From: Verrucomicrobiales bacterium
GTDB lineage: Bacteria > Verrucomicrobiota > Verrucomicrobiia > Limisphaerales > J093
DNA: 64,000 nucleotides
Direction: 5' to 3'
Assembly (NCBI GenBank): GCA_024233215.1
Contig: JACKPW010000018.1
Coordinates: forward strand, 86,071-150,070
Made by a program: the position numbers and the translations under genes. Under the pieces are notes generated by a model. It searched no databases. It was given only the letters and a program-made list of their open reading frames with translations, and had not been told where the DNA came from. Below, one piece after another: positions 38,801 to 45,602 of the stretch (the first letter of the stretch is position 1; each line of letters opens with the position of its first letter).

Positions 38801-39055
38801 ACCCGGCTTTCCCTGCCGCGGACCACGGCACCGGGAATCCGGATGGACGACCGGAGCCCGTGGTTCACCGAAGAGGGCTTCGGATTCGATGTGACCGGTA
38901 CCCCGGGCACCATGGTGGTCGTCGAAATGTCGGTGGACCTCCAGGAGTGGGCGGAGCTGCAAACCCTGACGCTGGGAGCCGAACCCTACGCTGTCAACGA
39001 TCCGGACGCCGGGCTGTCCGGCCAGCGATTCTACCGTATCCGACAGATTCCTTGA
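29804..39055 (+). CDS. Giant secreted protein: five delta-60 repeat blocks alternating with Ig-like domains
   Basis: 3083 residues from ATG 29804, which begins a signal peptide (LRGFLGIVAFGLAWTCPLVS); no ribosome site is visible. The body repeats one plan: a block of delta-60 repeats (core LQPDGRILVGGxF), a linker of about 85 residues (EYDGSTITWLRGG, then FEHS-DG--W, then WFVETYLGPPL-like), then two or three Ig-like domains (GxxxLxYQWxKDG). By eye the repeat counts are 5, 7, 7, 7, 7, and the Ig counts after blocks 1-4 are 2, 2, 3, 3. Block 5 ends in a C-terminal module (VVVEMSVDLQEWAEL, GQRFYRIRQIP). Seven repeats suit one beta-propeller. A surface adhesin or matrix role is likely. Its stop overlaps the next ATG (TGATG). 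Confidence 0.9.
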   Translation: MKTSRCSLSSLLRGFLGIVAFGLAWTCPLVSAANPVADPFPFFEGAFISSLAIQPDGELLISGSLISIDGQTALNVVRLADDGTLDPCLRVSVDGYVSVVAAQPDGRILAGGGFITRINGVPGSNLFRMNPDGSRDASFTPAVEPLDHGAVGALAVQPDGRILVGGDFQNLDGEPHANVGRLNADGSVDSTFNPSAEHGATALAVQADGRILVGGDFSRLDGEPRYGVGRLNPDGSLDGLYDPLAEPMVTVVLIQADGKALIGTGMSGLFRFENTDPQEDTLDWEGDALVWTQGNSCPAATGTVFEYSDDAENWTFLGKGAASGTGWRLEGVVVPEGQTVRVRGNAQATQSSASGWTVMETFHGPPLFLQQPVAATTVGFGSEVLLRARVVGSGPLAYQWQKDGEPLADGDGIAGSETAALILTGVAGEDRGAYALVTTNGLGSKTSQVAQVDVVDPVITSQPVTQTPPPGGTLTLSVEIAASDPLSYQWQRDGEVLVDDGRISGSQTAVLSVADSSSADDGLYRVTISNAYGSVTSREIPVKVAVIMVDPEFNVAMESTDAVHSLAIQPDGGVVVGGHYQRLGGMTAYSIGRVFPDGTVDQPFDSGSPSSSWIETLAIQLDGKLVVGGDFRSLGGQSLGRITRLNFDGTGDPDFVGTVNARVLATALQPDGKILLGGDFTKVGEEPAWHLIRLNVDGTRDPGFSQTAGGLETLGASVHAIACQPDGRILIGALSSPHAGLVLCYLKRLQPDGTPDTSFNASVDQWVHALLLQPDGRILLGGEFTTVNGQPRQRIARLNPDGTLDAGFQPTANGAVVSMMLQADGKILLGGAFTELGGESHPYLGRLNADGSVDPSFRLGADNQVRALALQRDGSILVGGLFHQLGSESRNAIGRLVNTHEASVNLVPGESDLTWLRDGASPEVSRTLFDYSTDGVNWTALGEGTRITGGWRLEGVSVPEDAILRARGLVIGSQYNAGNSWVAGYFGRPVILEQPSGGTFASSSTVSLTVRADGTGPLSYQWFKDGEALAEDAGHVGVQSPTLTLNDLWGPAGGEYSAVVTNPQGEVTSAVVTLTVTGDPRIASEPVSQVVNLGATATFEFGVEGTEPLTYQWWHDGVELPGANDASLVLENVQPAQAGEYRAVAANDYGEVTSQVVTLDVNQTVPELAFDPVIGGRVYALAVQSDDKILVGGNFTIVNGETRKNLARLLPDGTLDPEFNPGADSPVEAFGIQPDGGILVAGEFTTLAGEPRQRIARLGPDGALDPDFRVPVDNTIRALALQPDGRILIGGHFTLLDGEAHAQVGRLNPDGSVDDGFAAGVQSNGSYTPSVRTFAVQPDGRIVVAGYFSTLNGEPAGSIGRLTPDGSRDPSFAGSANSIVDCLTLQPDGRILVAGHFTVLNAQSSRSHVGRLNVDGSLDTSFQSSVTMNVMSLALQADGRILVGGVIYDSWSPASRIIRLESGGSLDPVVDPRADRDVYAIALQSDGRILAGGWFSEIAGVERGGLCRLSNTGPAVESIEYDDSVFWTRGGAAPELSRTTFEHTGDGITWTGLGEGIRISGGWALTPPTPVPGGNIHARGYLSGAQNNGSSWFVDTYSGPPLFLEQPEGQSAPKQTLVTFGTRVVGSGPLAYQWHHDGLPLEDGDRVSGSRTPVLTVGDLTGEDSGEYTLVATNGLGETTSRIAVLSVLDPWIILQPESQTVNWGQRVDFETYAVGTGDLSYQWWKDGVEIPGANEPWLELSGLTAGDAGDYWVVATGPYGGTPSETATLDVVLEPSIVTHPASQIGNLGGQVSFVVGVQGEPPMTYAWYRNSETLNDEGSVSGSQSDTLILSSLTPEDAGEYSVRASNSSGTDLSTAARLAVNSAVVDESFQTGTWGYVTALALQTDGQILVGGSFTTLGGEARSRLGRLGTGGSVDPTYDPSADRTVRAIAVQPDGSAVVAGEFTTLAGESRDRVARVNPDGSLDPDFNPGANGTIYTLLEQPDGRILVGGEFSSLGGSPRARIGRLNADGSLDAFNPAFDDTVVCLAVLSNGDILVGGEFDKVNNLNVPRLARLTPDGKVVTAFAPQVDSGFFTSVNVLAVQSDGKILLGGRFRDVAGEDRDNFARLNPDGTLDAGFAPEVNRYIYAMALQADGAVLVGGDFTEVNGVPRERLARLVPNGSLDPDFCPSVSSVVYALALQSDGNLLVGGNFTQLAEADHADLARVINSTAAVSTFTREGDTLTWLRHGSSPEAWHVTFQHSNDATSWSALGEATRIDGGWKLSEPSLPADGWFRARAHVAGEGYGGSGWLVEAYLGTPLLTQQPEGQTAAFGSTVTFTATAVSTDPLTYQWFRDGTPLMDDARVSGTQTSTLSITTLTSSDAGAYTLTVTGDSGSMTSEQATLTVLDPLITRQPVSQTRGFGQAAVFEVEAAGTEPVLYQWQKAGADIDGATGPTLELQNLQATDAGDYRVVVTTNYGSVVSEIATLSLVGPPVITSQPLSQAVEPGADVTLTVVAAGAEPLEYEWWKDGALLPGATGPSLELADARSSDSGWYQARVHNSHGEASSELVSLSVNGATWDTGFAPALVHYPLPRTTVLAVQPDQRVLLGGGYRAEDPSGNRLLYRFLPDGTYDSGFDPGGNLSVYCLAIQPDGRILVGGSFNTLAGQPRTSLGRLLPNGRLDHGFDALIDEPHIAASFLRVQALLVQPDGKIVVGGEFWTVAGASRRNLARLHPDGTLDASFATEASASVRTLALQPDGRILVAGGFAQLAGEPRFTIGRLNPDGSLDQDFDPAPDQAVTTLVVQPDGRILVAGYFTSIAGQPAERIARLHADGTLDTSFSASANSGILSFGLQTDGRVLVTGVFNTLDGFALSSLGRLNPDGSLDLSFRPSSDWFYAVSAIQSDGSILLGAESWAGTGYLPPAGFGRLDNTDPATQSLEYDGSTITWLRGGTSPEVWRVTFEHSVDGVEWTMLDTPARIPGGWALPDVSLPATGTLRALGYVTSGRYNASHWFVETRLSLPRTTAPGIRMDDRSPWFTEEGFGFDVTGTPGTMVVVEMSVDLQEWAELQTLTLGAEPYAVNDPDAGLSGQRFYRIRQIP
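29930..38540 (+). repeat. Internal delta-60 repeat blocks inside the giant gene
   Basis: Blocks lie at about 29930-30620, 31470-32510, 33330-34330, 35430-36440 and 37530-38540, separated by Ig-like coding stretches. Each unit is about 50 residues (about 150 bases) and recurs as imperfect direct repeats (for example the DNA for QPDGRILVGG). The similarity makes the gene prone to recombination and to assembly collapse. Confidence 0.8.
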
Positions 39056-39949
39056 TGAAGCCAGATTGCATCTCATCCCGTTCCATTATGCCCAGTTCCT
39101 TCATGTCCATGGCGTGTTCTCGTGCCTCCGTCTCGCGACTGCTCCTGGTGCTCGTCGGGGCAGCGTGCTGCGCGGTGCCCGTGTCTGGACTGCCACCGGA
39201 AGTCGGAGTGGCGCGAGGTTGGGGGGATCACAACACCTCTCACCTGCCTCCCGGATTGACCAACCTGATCGCAATTGACGCCTCACGGGGGCACACCATC
39301 GGGCTGACGTCCGATGGCAAGGTGTTTGTCTGGGGGTCTTCGACCCACAACCTCCACGAAGTTCCCCCGGACCTGACCAACGCGGTGGCCGTATCGGCAG
39401 GCTACAACAGTTGTGCCGCGGTGCGTGCCGACGGGACGATTGCGGCTTGGGGCGGTTTGAGCCATCTGGTGCCCACCGAGGTCACGAACGCCGTCGCGGT
39501 CTCCGGCCCAACTTGGCACCACCGCCGAGTTCTCCGTGGTGGCCGGTGGCACGGAGCCGTTGGACTACCAATGGACCCTTGACGGCTCGGTGCTGCGGGG
39601 CGCCACGAACCGGGTGCTCACGCTGCCAGTGGTGACCCGCCTCGATCAGGGGGAAGTGCGGGTCATCGTGAAGAATGAGTGCGGCACAGCCGAAAGCGCT
39701 CCCGTGGAGTTGCAGACCGTCTTCCAGGCGGTTGACCTGCCCAACCTGGGCAACCCAACGCAGGCACCCGACGGCCTCCGCATTGCAGCCCGGGTGGAGG
39801 CCGGTCGGCGGTACCGCCTTCAATCCTCCACCGATCTGCGGACCTGGCGCGATGAAGCCACCGTAATCAGTGAGTCCGGTTCAATCGAACTCAGCGTCAA
39901 GTCGCTCGACCAACCCCATCGTTTCTACCGCCTGGTGACCCATGAATAA
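39055..39949 (+). pseudogene. Broken gene: RCC1-like repeats joined out of frame to an Ig-like domain and C-terminal module
   Basis: The first frame starts at ATG 39055, overlapping the giant gene's stop, and has a signal peptide (SRLLLVLVGAACCAVPVSG) and RCC1-type repeats (SDGKVFVWGSSTHN, RADGTIAAWGG). It loses sense after AVAVSG near 39505. A second frame resumes at about 39515 with an Ig-like start (GTTAEFSVVAGGTEPLDYQW) and runs to 39949 through VEAGRRYRLQSSTDLRTW and HRFYRLVTHE. Intact relatives have more RCC1 units and an inter-domain linker here, so a deletion that also shifted frame is likely. The remaining 3' part overlaps the next gene's start by eight bases. Confidence 0.7.
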
Positions 39950-42872
39950 GTCTCATCCCGCGCGCTCAATGAAAACGAAGCCAATGCTCGCCCAGGCCTT
40001 GGCCGCCTCTTGTCTGGTATTTGCGGCAGCAACCCCATCGGCCTTCACCGCGGATATCGAAGCACGGTGGATCCTTCAGGGAATGGGTTCATGGAACGAT
40101 CCAGCCAATTGGTCGACCGGCGTCGTGCCCGTGGATGGCGCCGGCCAGACCTTTCATGCCATCGTGGACGTTGCGGATGGGTCGGCGCAGGCTAACATCG
40201 ACGGGGCCATTCAGATCAGCGAGCTCACGCTGGGGGATGATCTGTCCGCGCTGTCAGCCGAAAGCCTTGAAGTCCTTGAGCGATTTCACTGGTCGAACGG
40301 AACGTTGAAAGGTTGGGAAGGTCAATACCATGTCTTGGGGGAGGGATTGTTCGACGGAGGCACCCTCAAGGGGCTGGCCGACCGCTGCGAACTGTTCCTG
40401 TACGGAGATACCCGCTGGACGGCGGGTCATCTGCACTTCAGCGGCCGGGGGCATGTGTGGATCCAACCCGGAGCTGCCCTGATCGCCGAAACCTCGGGCT
40501 ACGTCGGGGACCCGGGCAGCACGTCGGACGCCGAGATTCACAACTCGGGCACGCTGCGCGTGATGGCCCCCTCCGGGGAAGTCACCATTTACAGCACCGT
40601 GAACAACACCGGCGTTGTGGAGGTCGCGACTGGAACCCTCAGTTTCAGCTCCATCGGCAACGGCAAGCTACAGGGTCCGGGCGTAATTCGGACCGGAAGC
40701 GAAGGGGTCCTCAACCTGTCCGGCACCTCGATCTGGTCTGGAAATCCGATCCAAAACGATGGACGCATCATCCTTGGTGGTGTGGCCGACGTGGCTTCAG
40801 AAACCCACTTGCCCGGACTCGTCCGGATCACCGGCAGTCTGATCGGGGTCGGGGACGCAACCCTGGAAAACGCCGAAGCCCTCGGTGGCGGCTTCTCAGG
40901 AGAAGGTCGCATCGTGATCCCGCCTGCCGGAACTCTCAGGGTCGGCGGAGTGGATTCCAGCCTCGGCCGCGATCTCTTCAATAAAGGTCTGTGGACCCTC
41001 GACGGCGTTCCCATCGGGACACGCCGCGACTGCACCTTTGAAAACGCGCCGGAAGGCACGGTGGAAGTGCGCAGCGGTCTGTGGCTGGGCAGCGAGGGCT
41101 TGCTCCTGAACCAAGGGCTGTTCATCAAGAACGACAGCCACGGTCCTGCCACCATCCAGGTTCCCTTCGAGAACCACGGCGAGGTGCGGGTGAGCCTCGG
41201 AACGCTGGTGCTCGCCGGCGAGATCAGTGGGGACGGCGACTGGCGGGCGGTTGACGCGGGGAGGATCGAATTCAGCGGCTATCGCGAGTTGGGCGAAGAA
41301 TTTGCCTGGCAGGGGAACGGAGCGATTGTAGTTCGCGGTCGGACGGCAATGGGCGGAACCATCGAGTCCGACCTCGCCCTCGTGGTGGCCCAGAGACTCA
41401 GCCTTGAAGGCGAGGCCGCGCGCGAAATCCGGGCCTTGACGTTGGTGACCAACCGAGAGACCGCACTTACCGCCACGACGCCAGTGACGGTTTCCGAGGC
41501 CTTCCTCTGGGAAAGTGGCCTGCTGGAAGGACCGGCAGAGGTCGACGTTCTCGGGCGGAGTGAGATCAACATCCTGCCTGGCTGGGTGGCCGAACTCCAT
41601 TGCCCACTGCTCCTGCAGGGGAACACCGATTGGGTCGGCGGGGCGCTTCCACTGGTTTCCGAGAACGCCCGATTGGAAAATTCCGGTGAGCTCACCTTGC
41701 GTGGTGTATGCGACATCAGTTTTCCGCAGGGGCAGTGGCTCAACTCAGGAACCTTCCGCTGCCGGGAGAACATCATCGGGTTGGAGCTAGTGCTCGGACC
41801 GGGACAGGCGAATCTCCGCTCGCGGGTGAAGCCGGTCGAAGTCTTCCTGCCTCCAGGCGAAAGCCGTTACGGATTCGATGGCGACGTCAGGTTCGACGTC
41901 GACGAGGCAGTCTTCTCTGCCGGGGCCGAGGGGGTCTTCAGCCGATTGACACTGACAAACACGACCCTGACGGTCGAGCGGGATGCGGCGCTGGAAGTAG
42001 CCGAAACGGCCTGCTTGCAGGGGGTAACCCTGAAGTTGAGCGATGGAACGCTTTCGTTACCGCCCAACACCAGGATTCAGGACACGCTGATTCAGGCACA
42101 TGGAGAGATCGTGGGCGACCTGGCTGGCTCGGAAATCCGGTTGGTGGCCGACCACCCGAGTGTCGGCCTCCACGTTGACGGGAATCTGACACTGGCGGAA
42201 ACCGACCGGCTCACCATGGTGCTTAGCGAATCCGATGCGCACCTGCAGGCGCCGGAAATCCGGGTGCAGGGGAAGGTCCATCTGGGTGGCACCCTTCACC
42301 TGCAGCCGGAGTTCTCCGCAGCCGACCTGCTGGCCCGGCGGGGCCCCTTGGTGTTGATAACTTCCGGGGCCGGGATTTCGGGAGTTTTCTCCAATGCGCC
42401 GAGCGGCACGTGGTTGACCTCGACCGACAACCGGTTTCGCTTCCGGCTCTTCTACGGCTCGGGAAGCCCCTATCCACAAAGTCAACTGGTTCTCGACACT
42501 TTCGGTTCCTCGTATGATCTGTGGCGGCTTGAACATTTCCCTCCCGAATGGCTCGACGATTTCGAACTCACCGGACCAAACGGCGATGCCAACGGCGACG
42601 GCGTCCCGAATCTGCTCGAGTTCATCTTCGAATCGCGAAGTCTGCCGGAGATTGATTTCGATGCACTCCCGGGCCAGGTACTCATCACGGTTCGAACCCA
42701 TAACGCGCTGGGTCTGCCCGCGGTCGAATGGACCGCCTCAACGGACCTGGAGACCTGGAGCCCACTGACCGTCCACCGCACGATCGAGGATGTCGACGCG
42801 GTCCGTTACGTATTTCGCTATCCGTGGCGGCCACGACAACTCTTTCTACGCGGCTTCATCGACTGGCCATAG
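39942..42872 (+). CDS. Large secreted beta-helix-like protein
   Basis: 976 residues from ATG 39942; ATG 39969 (residue 10) starts the signal peptide proper (AQALAASCLVFAAATPSAF) and is an alternative. Near the mature start is GSWNDPANWSTGVVP, typical of autotransporter-associated beta-strand or pectate-lyase-like secreted proteins. The body has many short hydrophobic/Gly/Asn-turn repeats (IHNSGTLRVM, VNNTGVVEVATGTL, IQNDGRIILGG, LENSGELTLRG), as in a right-handed beta-helix. Near the C-terminus is a dockerin-like calcium loop (NGDANGDGVPNLLEF) and then VEWTASTDLETWSPL to RQLFLRGFIDWP. No catalytic signature was seen. It is the third member of an overlapping gene run with the delta-60 protein. 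Confidence 0.8.
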   Translation: MNKSHPARSMKTKPMLAQALAASCLVFAAATPSAFTADIEARWILQGMGSWNDPANWSTGVVPVDGAGQTFHAIVDVADGSAQANIDGAIQISELTLGDDLSALSAESLEVLERFHWSNGTLKGWEGQYHVLGEGLFDGGTLKGLADRCELFLYGDTRWTAGHLHFSGRGHVWIQPGAALIAETSGYVGDPGSTSDAEIHNSGTLRVMAPSGEVTIYSTVNNTGVVEVATGTLSFSSIGNGKLQGPGVIRTGSEGVLNLSGTSIWSGNPIQNDGRIILGGVADVASETHLPGLVRITGSLIGVGDATLENAEALGGGFSGEGRIVIPPAGTLRVGGVDSSLGRDLFNKGLWTLDGVPIGTRRDCTFENAPEGTVEVRSGLWLGSEGLLLNQGLFIKNDSHGPATIQVPFENHGEVRVSLGTLVLAGEISGDGDWRAVDAGRIEFSGYRELGEEFAWQGNGAIVVRGRTAMGGTIESDLALVVAQRLSLEGEAAREIRALTLVTNRETALTATTPVTVSEAFLWESGLLEGPAEVDVLGRSEINILPGWVAELHCPLLLQGNTDWVGGALPLVSENARLENSGELTLRGVCDISFPQGQWLNSGTFRCRENIIGLELVLGPGQANLRSRVKPVEVFLPPGESRYGFDGDVRFDVDEAVFSAGAEGVFSRLTLTNTTLTVERDAALEVAETACLQGVTLKLSDGTLSLPPNTRIQDTLIQAHGEIVGDLAGSEIRLVADHPSVGLHVDGNLTLAETDRLTMVLSESDAHLQAPEIRVQGKVHLGGTLHLQPEFSAADLLARRGPLVLITSGAGISGVFSNAPSGTWLTSTDNRFRFRLFYGSGSPYPQSQLVLDTFGSSYDLWRLEHFPPEWLDDFELTGPNGDANGDGVPNLLEFIFESRSLPEIDFDALPGQVLITVRTHNALGLPAVEWTASTDLETWSPLTVHRTIEDVDAVRYVFRYPWRPRQLFLRGFIDWP

Positions 42873-42883
42873 GCGTGCTTCGG

Positions 42884-43136
42884 TACGGTGTGGACCGACT
42901 GCCTCAGAAACACCCAGTCCATACTCGCGCCCCCTGGGCGGGGAATGGGTCTGCACCGCGGCCGGAACTCCGGGCACATGGCAGCAGATCGAACCGGCGG
43001 CTGTCGCCAGCGATCCTTCAAGCGCCACACGGGCAGTTACGTCTGGGATGTCCCGGACGTGGACGCTCACACCCACACCCTGGCGGAAGTGACGGACGCT
43101 GGATCGGCGGCTGTGCACGGCGCTGCGCCGGGATGA
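42884..43136 (+). pseudogene. Fragment resembling phage tail-fibre-like sequence, frameshifted
   Basis: Two short pieces in different frames read like tail-fibre or tail-associated proteins: LGGEWVCTAAGTPGTWQQIE (about 42930-42990) and VPDVDAHTHTLAEVTDAGSA (about 43050-43110). The second pattern is common in phage tail fibres. No start codon, no continuous frame. Confidence 0.4.
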
Positions 43137-43374
43137 CTGCTGCGAACTCAAGTGGCAGGATGTCGATCTGAAGCACTACTTCCGGCCCGGCCACGAGGAT
43201 TTCCGGCAGGCGATCCTCCAGGCGATGCCGAAGATGCTGGGTGAGGGCGTCCGAAAGTCCGCCATCGAAGAAGCGCGGGAGATTCTGCAGCGGATGACCG
43301 CGAAGACTTGGCGCAAGGATCGGGAGAGGGCGTCGGCTGTGCTGAGAGATTCCAGCAGCCAAGAAAAGTCATAA
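43093..43374 (+). pseudogene. C-terminal coding remnant of unknown family
   Basis: 93 residues in one frame, bounded on the left by TGA 43090 in the same frame and lacking a usable start. The protein character is good: ELKWQDVDLKHYFRPGHEDF, then RQAILQAMPKMLGEG, AIEEAREILQRMTAKTWRKD, and a Ser/Lys-rich end. It looks helical and could have been the tail of a larger protein. I do not recognise it. It follows the tail-fibre-like scrap. Confidence 0.45.
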
Positions 43375-43492
43375 TCTCACGGGAAAAAGGGGCCAGCCTT
43401 CGCCAACCCCTCGCGTCTTCGTCATTCCGCGACGGTTCCTCGGATGTCGTTCACTGAGGTCTGGGTGATTGAGAGGGGAAGAGAACGGTTCC

Positions 43493-44224
43493 TCACTGAA
43501 GCGGCTTCCCGAGCACTACTCGGAAGCCCACGTGGCTGTCACGCGCTGACGGGGCCAGGTAATCCCGAGCCGCACTCCGACACGCGGAGCCCGGATCCCC
43601 CCACGCTTGCACGGTGGGGTGGTCTGGTCCTAGCGTTCGTACGGAAGAGTCAACGAGTATCTGCCCTGCCGTGAGGGCCTGGTCAGCACTACCTTCCGCA
43701 AGCAGCGCTCGGATCAGCTGGTCCTGAAGCACATCGGTGGGATAGTTGTCCCCCATGAGCTCGCGCGAGATTGGGAGTGCGGTCTTGAGCATGGTTTTGG
43801 CCGCCTGGACGTCTTCGTCCCACCGCCAAAGGTCTCGAGCAACTAGCGTCATCATGTTGACTACGCGCACATCGCGATTGCCAAACCGCTTTTGAAATCC
43901 GCTGAGAAGCTCCTTGGAGAATGCTCGCGCTTCAGCCTCGCACCCGCAGTTGAGAAGGAAGTTGGCGAGAAATGTACCTGCGTGCAGGGTCCTCACGTGA
44001 TCTGGACCGTAATGGTCCACGTGCAGCGCATATGCGTCTCGAAGCAGTTCGCCGCCCTCCGACAGGTTGTAGTCGTGGTTCCCGAAGTGCAAACCCAGGA
44101 CCAGCATACTGTCGATGGTCCTGGGATCTGCCTCACCAAGTGTTCGGCTGAACCCGTCGTAGGCTTCACGCAACAGCTGCTCCGCCTCTTCGCGCTGTTC
44201 CCGTGTCCCTCGAAATGACAGCGC
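43493..44224 (-). pseudogene. TPR region of a lost protein kinase gene fused to the end of a SUMF1 domain
   Basis: In frame from about 44224 (REQREEAEQLLREAYDGFSR) through TPR-like units (DPRTIDSMLVLGLHFGNHDY, DHVRTLHAGTFLANFLLNCG, TDVLQDQLIRALLAEGSADQ, LGPDHPTVQAW). The frame then switches in one step to GSACRSAARDYLAPSARDSH and VGFRVVLG, which is the end of a formylglycine-generating-enzyme-like domain. Verrucomicrobial and planctomycete Ser/Thr kinases often carry such TPRs, and follow sigma factor genes. Here no kinase domain remains. At 44225 the same DNA is joined to a sigma factor in another frame, so at least two deletions are inferred. Confidence 0.65.
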
Positions 44225-44480
44225 CCAGGATACGACGCATCGCCTCGGCGGCCGCGGTGAAGAAGTGGCGCCGGTTTCGCCAGGGATGCCCCTCTCCTTC
44301 CAGCCGCAGCCAGGCTTCGTGGACCAGCGCCGTGGCCTGCAGGGTCTGGCCGGCTGGTTCAGCGGACATCTTGTGAGCTGCCAGCCTCCTTAGCTCTTCG
44401 TAGACAAGCGGCAGCAACTCCTCCGCGGCCTGGGGTTCGCCACGTTCCACGGCATCCAGCAGCCGGGTTACTTCGCTCAT
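44166..44480 (-). pseudogene. Truncated ECF sigma factor (Rhodopirellula/verrucomicrobial type)
   Basis: From ATG 44480: MSEVTRLLDAVERGEPQAAE, then LVYEELRRLAAHKMS, LQATALVHEAWLRL, and RRHFFTAAAEAMRRIL, the region-2 part of the sigma-70 subfamily usually about 190 residues long. After Leu in RRIL the sequence turns into unrelated residues and stops at 44166, exactly where the TPR remnant begins in another frame. Region 4, needed for -35 recognition, is missing, so it is not a working sigma factor. Confidence 0.7.
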
Positions 44481-44709
44481 TGAGACGGGATGATACCGTC
44501 GGGCCAGGCCAGGAGACAAGACCCGCAGGTGCGCCGCTCAACGCCCTGTCAACCAATCACCTGCGAGCATTCTTGCAAGTTTTCGGGCCTCTTTCGAAGG
44601 CCCGGAATAACAGTAGCATTTCGCGCTTCACCGACACCGCCGCTTTCCGGAACATCGGCCGGAAGCAGCCCTGGCGGATTTGCTCCCCGGGCGGGCGGTT
44701 CTTGGATCG

Positions 44710-44880
44710 ATGAGCCAACCTGACTGGAACGACTGGCTGGAGCGCCTCTACAATCTGCGGCGCGACAGGCGCGGCACGCATGAACGGCCCCACAAGCCGG
44801 TCCTGCTGCTGAGCATCATCGACCTTCTGGACCGCCACGCCCTAACCGGGAACGCGGTTCCCCTGCGGGCCGTTGCTTGA
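44710..44880 (+). pseudogene. 5' stub of a ScoMcrA/SprMcrA-type restriction endonuclease
   Basis: 56 residues from ATG 44710: DWNDWLERLYNLRRDRRGTH, then ERPHKPVLLLSIIDLLDRH, then stop. This matches the start of HNH-type restriction enzymes that bind phosphorothioated or modified DNA, where a W-L-x-x-L...HKPLLLL pattern opens the binding domain. The family runs to about 300 residues or more with an HNH nuclease at the end; none follows in any frame. It is a relic of a defence gene. Confidence 0.5.
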
Positions 44881-45153
44881 TCTCTACTGAACTCGACCGT
44901 GGAGCGCCCCCTGCCAGAGGACTGCCACGACCCAGCCACGCGGCTCGCCAGGCTGGCAACTGAAGATCGGCTGTCCCCTCTGGGTCGTATTTCTCGCATG
45001 TCTATACGAGGCGTTGCGCGGCATCTGTTGTTGCGTGCGAGCGCTGTCGAAGGGTCGGATGCTCTTCCGCGTGCCCCGCAGGCCGGGCGGGTGGTGTTGC
45101 GTTCCTGTCCTGCCCCGCGAGAAGAAGCAAACCATCGAAATGGCTACGTCTAT

Positions 45154-45570
45154 ATGAAAACACTAACACGCGTCTTTCGGGGAATGGCTTGCGGTCTGCT
45201 TTCCCTGCAGCTTCTGGCTGTGGAGAAGGACATGATTGTGTCGCCCAACGTGATCAACACGTCGAGCAAAGGTCCACCGTACATCATGGTGCATGCGAAC
45301 GTGCCTCTGTTACTCGTTGAAGGCGTGTCTCTTAGAATAACCGCAAGTCCTGCACAAGAGCCTGCCGCGGTTCTCGCACCGGCGAAGCTTCTTGTGGACG
45401 ATTGTGGTGACTTGTTGGCGAAATTCGACAGGGATGACGTCTTGGCTGCTATGGCAGGCGCAAGCGAGGGAGAATTCCAGCTAACCGTGCTGCTGCTGGA
45501 CGGCAGCGAATTCGCCCCCTCCTGCATAGTCTCCACTGCTCCAGCCCCCAAGAAGTCCGGCAAGGATTAA
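45154..45570 (+). CDS. Small secreted protein, paralogue of the 11169-11576 product
   Basis: 138 residues from ATG 45154 with a signal peptide (TRVFRGMACGLLSLQLLAV). The mature part keeps the pattern of the other small protein: IVSPNVINTSSKG, VHANVPLLLVEGVSL, an inserted stretch, DDCGDLLAKFDRDDV, GEFQLTVLLLDGSEF, then a lysine-rich end. The shared pattern is I-SP...N..S.G, VHA..P, GDLLAKF-type, GE..LT...DGS.F. It probably has the same Ig-like fold; the ligand is unknown. The frame is open further upstream, to 44899, but that part lacks protein character. It sits alone among decayed genes, so it may be under selection or recently acquired. Confidence 0.68.
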   Translation: MKTLTRVFRGMACGLLSLQLLAVEKDMIVSPNVINTSSKGPPYIMVHANVPLLLVEGVSLRITASPAQEPAAVLAPAKLLVDDCGDLLAKFDRDDVLAAMAGASEGEFQLTVLLLDGSEFAPSCIVSTAPAPKKSGKD

Positions 45571-45602
45571 GTCGAGTCTCTGTTCCACTGCCCTGACGGG
45601 TC

